From the NCBI GenBank assembly GCA_037179385.1, contig CM074185.1:10251922-10315921 (forward strand): a DNA stretch of 64,000 bases. Direction: 5' to 3'. Positions within the stretch are counted from its first letter, which is position 1; every line of letters starts with the position of its first letter. The position numbers and the translations under genes were made by a program. This document shows positions 56,285 through 64,000 of the stretch, piece by piece. This DNA is from Holothuria scabra. Lineage: Eukaryota > Echinodermata > Holothuroidea > Aspidochirotida > Holothuriidae. Below the pieces are notes generated by a model. The model made no database searches and was not told the origin of the DNA. It saw only the letters and a list, made by a program, of their open reading frames with translations.

Positions 56285-58410
56285 ACTCCCAGGGACGTGA
56301 GCTTGTTAAAAGTGAGGGATGGCCTCAATAAATTCGCCCGGCTACTTAGACTGCATGAATACTTCAACAAAGAATCGAACCTAGAGAATGAAGAAGATGG
56401 AGCAGAACCACCATCCATCCACCAACGGCTCAAAATTACTAGCAAATGGGAACCACCGAGATTTAAAGACCCGGTCCTTGAGAACTTTTTATTGGTTAGT
56501 GAGGACTTACTTAATTCTTTGGATAACAAGAAAGCAAAGGAAAATCTTTGTAAAGTTGAAAGGAGGGCACTTTATAATTTAAAATACAATTCGGAATTAG
56601 CAATCGCAACTCAAGAAAAAAAGGGGGTCAATTCGATATTTTAGATTCAAGTGAGTATAACAACAAGATGTTGACCCAATTAGGTAATGAGTTACACTAT
56701 TCTAAACTAAGGTCTAATCCCACACCAGGGTATACGACCATAATTTACAATTGGGTCAAAAAATGGCGACTCGAAGGGGAAATTGATGAAAAAATAGCTA
56801 ATTGGATTGTGAATCCAAGAACCAAAGCAGGCAAAGCATTTGGGAGGGTCCAAACTCACTTAGAGGGTAATCCTCTGAGACTTATCACCCCAGGGAGAGG
56901 TACTGCTATTGAAAATTTGTCGGCTTACACTGAGGTCTTTCTTCAGCCATTAGTTACTCAATCGCCACTTTATTTAAAAGATACTACCGACTTCTTGAAT
57001 AGATACATGAAGTTAACTGGAAAGAGACCCCTGCCCAAATCTGCATTATTAGTATCCTGGGACATTACTGCTTTGTTCCCTAATACTGACAATAACTTAG
57101 GATTTGCATCCGTTAAAGAAGCATTAGATGGTCGTGATTTAATCCCTCCACAGAATGTCTTTTAGAGGCGGTGGGAATATTTTTAAAAAATTACAATTCC
57201 TCGTTCGAAGGTTGTCATTTTTAACAAATCCATGGAACTGCTATGGGCCCTAAAATCCTTGCAGTTATGCAGATAAAGTTATGGGTAAATTAGATCGTAT
57301 AGCTAATAATGAAGGCCCCTTTAAGAGGAACAACTGGTGGCGTTTCAGGGATGACATTTTAGAAGTGTGGACGCATGGGGAAGAAGCCCTACAAAGGTAC
57401 ACTGAATTCATTAATTCCATTTACCCCACGATTAAATTTGTACTATGCTTTTTTAGCAAACAGCTTGATTTTTGGACGTTAAAATTGAACTTGCTAATGG
57501 TCAACTTTCTACTGGTGTATATTCTAAGGCTATCGATGGCCATCTTTATTTGTTAACTAATAGTGCCCATCCTAAGTCAAACTTAAAAAGTATTCCTCAC
57601 AGCATTGCTTCAAATTTAAAAATAATTTTGTCTAGTAGTGATATTTTGCAAGTGAAATTTGCAGAGTATAAGGATTATTTAATAGAAAAAGGTTATGCAC
57701 CGAATTTCGTTTTAAGTGAATTTCAAAAGGCAGACAGCTTAAGCTGTAAGCTTCTTACACCAATTCACAAAAAAGCACGAAAATTCCCGTTAGTCCTCAA
57801 CTGCAATCCTGGTATTCCAAATATAGGGAGCATCCTAAAAAAACACCTACCTCTTCTACATAGCTCTTTAAAACTTTTGAAACTTTTTCCAGAGGAGTCT
57901 TTTTTCCCGGCATACGGGAAATGCAAATCGCTTTATAGCCTTCTGCGAAGAAACCATAATGCAGGGACTTTTAAAGAAGGGTGATGTTTCAAATGTGACA
58001 AAGTGCGATGTAACTTGTGTCATAATTTTATTAAAGAAGGGACTCACTTCACCAGCGCTGTTACAGGTAAATCTTATTCTATTAATGCTAAGGTTTCATG
58101 TACTAGCTCTAAAGTTATTTACTTGGCCAGGTGCTGTAAACCAATTTAAAATTCTTTTTAGAAATCATAAGTCTGATATACTGCATGGAAAAAGTAGGTG
58201 TGAATTATCGGTTCTTTAAAAGACACCCAGCATAATCTTAAAGTTGTAACATTAATGGTTATTGAACAGATTTTTAGCTCTAATAATATTGAAAGCATTT
58301 TAACTAAAAGAGTAGGGTATTTGATAGCACAATTGAATTCTGCCTTTCCATTAGGACTTAACAAAAGAAAAGAGTTTAACTTCTTCAAAAGAGTGAGCTT
58401 CTCGTCTTCT
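56285..58410 (+). mobile_element. Penelope-like retroelement (reverse transcriptase plus GIY-YIG remnant), decayed
   Basis: The ORF is broken into frames. 56297-56644 has LNKFARLLRLHEYF, PPRFKDPVLENFLL and ERRALYNLKYNSELAI; a frameshift follows; 56668-57165 has PLRLITPGRGTAIENLSAYT, FLQPLV and LLVSWDITALFPNT. Then come HGTAMGPK and FRDDILEVW, the catalytic box with FRDD instead of Y-x-DD. 57472-57984 holds the thumb and a Cys-rich linker; then RNHKSDILHGKSRCELS, VIEQI and VGYLIAQLN-PLGLNKRKEF mark the end of a GIY-YIG endonuclease. The YVG-type part of the nuclease is missing. Several stops and frameshifts make it inactive. Order and motifs are diagnostic of Penelope-like elements. Confidence 0.85.
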
Positions 58411-59152
<742 letters not shown>

Positions 59153-59159
59153 TATATAA

Positions 59160-59511
59160 CGCTAATTCCCACCTAAGGGGGAAATTGTTATATCTGCGCG
59201 TGCTTAGGGCGAAAAAATAACAATGAAATACATAAGAAAAAGTGTTCGCCCTAACGTCCAAAAATATAAACAACGTTATTTCAATGGCCAGCCATCCGTT
59301 CGTGTTCACAGCTAGGTGTCCGTAAATTTGACAACTTTGAAGTAATTGCGTCTTCTTTGTAAATCTAGGAGGGCGCCCTTGTCCGTTTACGTATTCCTAT
59401 AGAAAAAGTGTGTAGAAACGTTACGGCGAAACTTTTATTTCGCCCAAAAAAATTTTACCCCTTAAGGTCGACTTTTCAACAACAACTTTCCCCCTAAGTG
59501 CCGAATTAGTG
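59160..59511 (+). mobile_element. TA-flanked 352-bp MITE, copy 2
   Basis: Same length and order as 54991-55342, differing at scattered positions. The ends CGCTAATTCCCACCTAAGGG and CCCCCTAAGTGCCGAATTAG are inverted repeats. Flanked on both sides by (TA)n. Contains ATAACAATGAAATACATAAG and GGCCAGCCATCCGTTCGTG as in copy 1. Confidence 0.8.
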
Positions 59512-59563
<52 letters not shown>

Positions 59564-59607
59564 ATACATATATATATATTTATATATTTATATATATATA
59601 TATATAT

Positions 59608-60032
59608 TTCCTGTGGACCTTGGAAATCGTTTTTTAATTTAAATTTGAAGACACTTGATTGTGGCTTCTTCTTCAACTGTAACTGCAAACCAGAGGAGGT
59701 GGAGAGGATTGATAACGTTTTTATCAAACAGGTAGCTCAAGCTTGGTGTAATACTTCGTATTCGTACCCTGACGATAATTAACGTTCACAAATTCTTTGG
59801 AACAATTCGAATATTTGAATTAATGGGGAGGTAGTATTTCACAGTGATCGCTTCTAATGTTGAGTATGTTTAAACCTTTTCGATCGAGACGGTAAACCTT
59901 TATTATTTGAGTGTTTTCGGGAGAGGTTTGATGTCGAGAACCTTCATTTTACCTTTTATTTGGGATTGATCCACAGTGTTCCAACTAGCAATCAGCGTTC
60001 ATTAGAAGACTTTTTAAGTGCACCTCAGTCTT

Positions 60033-60036
<4 letters not shown>
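59608..60036. other. Unassigned segment between TA arrays
   Basis: About 430 bp with no recognised element or coding signal. Possibly LINE-derived, since flanking material is. Confidence 0.35.
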
Positions 60037-60116
<80 letters not shown>

Positions 60117-60118
<2 letters not shown>

Positions 60119-60585
60119 TAAATAATATTAAGGAAATTGCTGAAAGCCCTACAGCTATAAGAAATGGGCAGATACTTCTGACGATATAACTGAACAGGAC
60201 TGGTACAATTATTACCGTACCCCATGGTATTCGGTTACAGAAGCCACAGTAATTTATTTTCGATTTAGATTTATACATAGGATATTGCCGACCAATAGAC
60301 TTCTTTCTTTAATGTACGTTCTGTGTTCATGTACGTTCTGTGGAGTGGAAGAAGAGAAAATTGAGCATTTATTTTGGGCTTGCATTTTTATTTCAGAGTT
60401 TATTTCAGAGGTGGAGAGGTTGATCCTTTGTAATCAGTTTGTATTCTCTAGGCGTGACTTCTTCAATTATAGAAATGTAAATCACCCATACAACTATTTA
60501 GGTCTCTATATCATACAGTTCATTTGTGATTGCAAACGTCGAAACCTTTTACCTGCTTCATTTAAACGAATGTCACCTTAAGTAC
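60117..60585 (+). mobile_element. L1/Tx1-like LINE, 3' end of ORF2
   Basis: Starts abruptly after (TA)n. Encodes WYNYYRTPWYSVTEATVIYF, then RFRFIHRILPTNRLLSL, then C-S-C-TFCGVEEEKIEHLFWAC, a Cys-Cys-His-Cys type motif found at the C-terminus of L1-like ORF2 proteins, then a stop after FKRMSP (60579-60581). It is the tail of one copy; the next copy's endonuclease begins 45 bp later. Confidence 0.75.
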
Positions 60586-60625
60586 GAGGTCACCTTTCAT
60601 ACTCCCCTTGATCTAATCTGCAGTA

Positions 60626-63600
60626 ATGTCTGACATTAAAATATGTAGTTACAATGTTAGAGGGCTTCGACAATACCAGAAGCGTCGAAAAGTATTTGCC
60701 TATCTTCATAGGCACGGTAAAGACATTTTGTGTGTTCAAGAGAGCCACAGTGCTTTTTCAGACGATTCCCTATGGAAAAACGAAAGTGGAGAGGACAATG
60801 TGTTTTCGCTAACGGCTCCTTGTTCAGTCGAGGTGTTGGTATTTTATTTAAGCCAAGTTTGAATATTGAAATAGCAAGTTCCTCCTGTGACTCAAATGGT
60901 CGTTTTATAATTGTGGATCTTATTATACAGGCAAAGGTTGTAACTCTTGTCACTGTGTATGCACCCAATTTTGATACTCCTTCTTTCTTTGACCGAATAG
61001 GGGTTGAACTTCAAAATTTTACAAGTGAATTAATTATTTTCTGCGGTGATTTTAATTCCGTTTTTAACTTAAATTTCGACAAAAAGGGAGGAAACCCGAG
61101 TACTAACTTCAACGCTAGAGATCATTGCATTGATCTAATAAATCGCTATGATTTGACCGACATTCGGAGGGAAAGGAACCCACACAATCAAGACTTCACT
61201 TCGCGTTCTAATATAACTCCTGGCATTTTGTGCAGGCTGGATTTTTTCCTTATTTCGAAAATTTTGGTAAAATCAACAGTAAGTGCCTATTTTGAGCCCG
61301 GGTTCCTCACTGACCACCCTATAGTAAATCTAGTTATTCGTTTGTACGATGAATAAAGAGGACTGGGATATTGGAAGTTCAATAACTCTCTTCTTAAGGA
61401 TCAGGTATACATCGACTTTATCACTGAAACAATTTCCTCTGAGATCATAGCTTTACAATCTGTTAATCCCAGTCTAAGGTGGGAACTAGCTAAATTCAAA
61501 ATTCGTACTGTTACCATTAACTACTCAAAACGCAAAGCTAAGGAAAGACGAGCTCAAGAACTTGATTTATTAAAGGATATTTTACGTTTAGAATATTTGT
61601 ATTATGAGGGTGCTTCAGCCACCGCTTTTAGTGAACTCAACGAAGCCAGGCGTAGCTTAAAACATTTGTATGACTTCAAATTGAACGGCATAATTGTACG
61701 TTCAACAGCCCGCTGGGTTGAAAATGGGGAAAGAAATTCTAAGTATTTCCTAAATCTTGAAAAGAGAAATAAAGGTCATAATGTTATCACCAATTTAAAA
61801 ACTAATGGAGTATTAATCTCAGTAGTAAAGTAGAGATCTTAGATGAATTAAAGCGGTTCTATTGTAATCCTTACTCACACAATGATGTTGATCCAAACGC
61901 TTTACTTCAATAAATGATGATGATAAGCTTGACTTAGACGATGATAACAGTTGTGAGGGACTCTTGTCAAAGGATGAATGTATTCAAGCACTTATGTCTC
62001 TGACAAATGGGAAGACCCCGGGGTCAGATGGATTTTCTGTTGATTTTTACAAACACTTCTGAGCTCAAATAGGTAATTGTGTTGCGGAATCTTTGAATTT
62101 TGCTTACATGGAAAGTAAATTGTCTGATGAGCAAGGGCGTGCTGTTATATCTCTTATTAAAAAGTCTGAGAAAGATCCTTTATTTGTTAAAACCTATCGC
62201 CCGATTTCTTTGCTTAACACAGATTATGAAATTTGTGCCAAGGCTCTCGCCTCGAGACTTAAAAAGAGTCCTTCCCAAAATAATTAACCCAAATCAGACT
62301 GGCTTCATGAAAAATCGTTTTATTGAAGAAAACATTCGTTTTGTACTGGACTTGATTGATTATTGTACTCATCATAATCAAAACGGTCTTCTCTTGTTTT
62401 TTGATTTCGAAAAAGCCTTCAACAGAATTGAGTGGAGCTTTTTACACAATTGCTTGGACTACTTTGGCTTTGGTGAGGTATTTAAAAATTGGATTAAGAC
62501 CCTGTTTGCAAATGTTATGGCTCGGTAGTAAACAATGGCTTTTATTGTAGTGCTTTTAAAATTTCAAGAGGCGTCAGGCAGGGTTGCCCTATTTCTCCTC
62601 ACTTATTTCTTGTCTGTGCTGAAATTCTCTCTAGGTCCTTTAATGAAAAGGGTATATTAAGGGTATTAACATATGTGTAACAAAGTGGTTAAAATTACTC
62701 AGTGCGCTGATGATACCACCTTATTCCTGGATGGAAGCTTTGAGTTTTTAAAAGAAACCGTTCGTAATCTTCATGTTTTTGAAGCGTCCTCTGGACTCAA
62801 GGTTAATCTTGAAAAATCTCATCTTTTTCACTTAGGTAAGTTAGTGAGTGATGTTCCGTGTTTTCGTGATCTATTTAAAGTTAAGTGGTCGTTAGGTCCC
62901 ATAACGTTCTTAGGAATAACTTTTACACATGATAAAGAAAGGCTGTTTCACTTAAACTACCCTCCAAAACTCTCTCGATTAAAGCGAAACTTTCATCTTT
63001 AGTCTCAAAGAGACCTTACTCCAATTGGCAAAATGACGATAGTTAAGACCTTAGGTCTTTCTCAATAAGTTTTTTTTTTTTCAGGTATTACGAAGCCCCC
63101 CACTGAATTTTATAAAAAAAAAGCTTGAAGGAATTATTTTTGATTTAATACGGTCCGGTAACCCCGATAGGATTAAACGTGGTACTTTAGTTAATGATTT
63201 GATGCTGGTGGTTTAAAAGCCCCGCATTTGTATTCTTTTATTAGAGGTCTGAAATGTTCGTGGGTTAAGAGGTATTCTGATAACAACCATGCATTGTGGA
63301 AACTTTTTTCTGATCACCACCTTAAGGCCTACGGCAAAGCTTTTTTTATTTCAATGTAATTTTAGCTTCAGAGATGTCTCAATCTTTAACGATTTCATTT
63401 ATGATATTTGCACAGCTTAGTCGTACTATGCCTTTAAGAATCCAAGAAATGACTTTAAAAATCAGATCATATGGAATAATTCATTCATAAAGGTTGATAA
63501 GAAGATTATATTTTGTAGGAAAATGTTTGAAAGTGGCATTATTTTTGTAAAAGATTTATATGATGAGGAAAACAATCTCCTTTCTGTTAGTAATCTAAGC

Positions 63601-64000
63601 CAAGCATTCTCATTACATATTCTTCCCTTTACTTGTATTCATGGTATTATCAATGCAATTCCTCTGTCCTGGAAAAGAGACCTTCGTCCATTGGACAATG
63701 ATCCTCACACACCATTCCAGACCTTTTGTAAGTCTGCTTTTGTCTCTCAACATGTGTATAAATCTTTAATAAGTGACATCTGTTCCCCTCCTACAGCTTT
63801 GATTAAGTGGGAGCGAAAATTTAATTTTACCGTCGACCAATGGAAACAGATTTTTAAAATTCTCTATACCACTTTACGTGAAACAAAAATTCAGTACTTT
63901 GAATTCCGTTTTCTGTATCGGTTACTTGGCACAAATCATTTATTGTTTCTAAAGAAAAAGAGTGTAAATAACTTGTGTACTTTTTGCAAATTAGAAGAAG
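60626..64000 (+). mobile_element. L1/Tx1-like LINE with AP endonuclease and reverse transcriptase, decayed, continues past the window
   Basis: Endonuclease: KICSYNVRGLRQYQKRRK, LCVQESHS, GRFIIVDL, VTVYAPNFD, IIFCGDFNSVFN, CRLDFFLIS and LTDHPIV, all expected APE-type motifs including the catalytic E, D-x-N and D-H. A TAA (61354-61356) interrupts, then the same frame resumes to 61830 (RWVENGERNSKYFLNLEKR). RT: GKTPGSDGF, YRPISLLNTDYEICAKALAS, QTGFMKNRFIEENI, FFDFEKAF, GVRQGCPISP, ADDTTLF and LTPIGK. The C-terminal FEFRFLYRLLGTNHLL then CTFCKLEE lies at the window edge. At least three frameshifts mean it is not active as sequenced. Assignment to L1/Tx1 rests on motif wording and order. Confidence 0.85.

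Overview
This is a stretch of AT-rich animal nuclear DNA. It has split genes with GT-AG introns, no operons, very little coding sequence and a dense load of transposable elements. The one cellular gene has a CUB domain, an LDL-receptor-type YWTD propeller and a hyalin (HYR) repeat. With Penelope-like, I-group and L1/Tx1-like retroelements, this fits a marine deuterostome invertebrate. An echinoderm is my best guess, but the sequence does not prove it.

The gene appears as two halves on opposite strands. On the + strand, four exons (6047-11697) encode a start codon, a hydrophobic leader, a CUB domain and the first part of a YWTD propeller. On the - strand, read from 53716 down to 33712, five exons encode the rest of a YWTD propeller, one HYR domain, a transmembrane helix and a tyrosine-rich tail. 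Joined in that order, every junction is in phase (phases 1,0,1,1,2,1,1,1). The 1833 nt total is divisible by three, and the propeller comes out at about the size of one six-bladed domain. I therefore infer that a single gene of about 610 codons was broken by an inversion, either a real rearrangement or a mis-oriented assembly segment. The CUB exon also has an in-frame TAG.

Layout: 1-6046 is non-coding, with several copies of a dispersed repeat marked by GGTGGCGCTC. 6047-11697 is the 5' half-gene, with a GGTCTC-array pair and a TTAA-flanked element in its third intron. 11960-33711 is repeats and unassigned DNA: tRNA-derived SINE fragments, a 14.6 kb fold-back, a TGACCTTTGACC repeat block and a 1.35 kb inverted-repeat element. 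33712-53716 is the 3' half-gene. Its introns hold a perfect 430-bp (AGTC)n array, a decayed RNase H domain of an I-group retrotransposon, a LINE fragment, an inverted-repeat element with two U2 snRNA-like segments, and a GC-rich TTAA-type MITE. 54.6-64 kb is a transposon cluster built around (TA)n arrays: a TA-flanked MITE family, two tRNA-like SINE copies, a decayed Penelope-like element with hammerhead-like hairpins nearby, and L1/Tx1-like LINE copies head to tail.

Apart from the split receptor, no protein-coding gene could be recognised. Coordinates of exons come from visible splice sites and phase matching. Everything about function is family inference.
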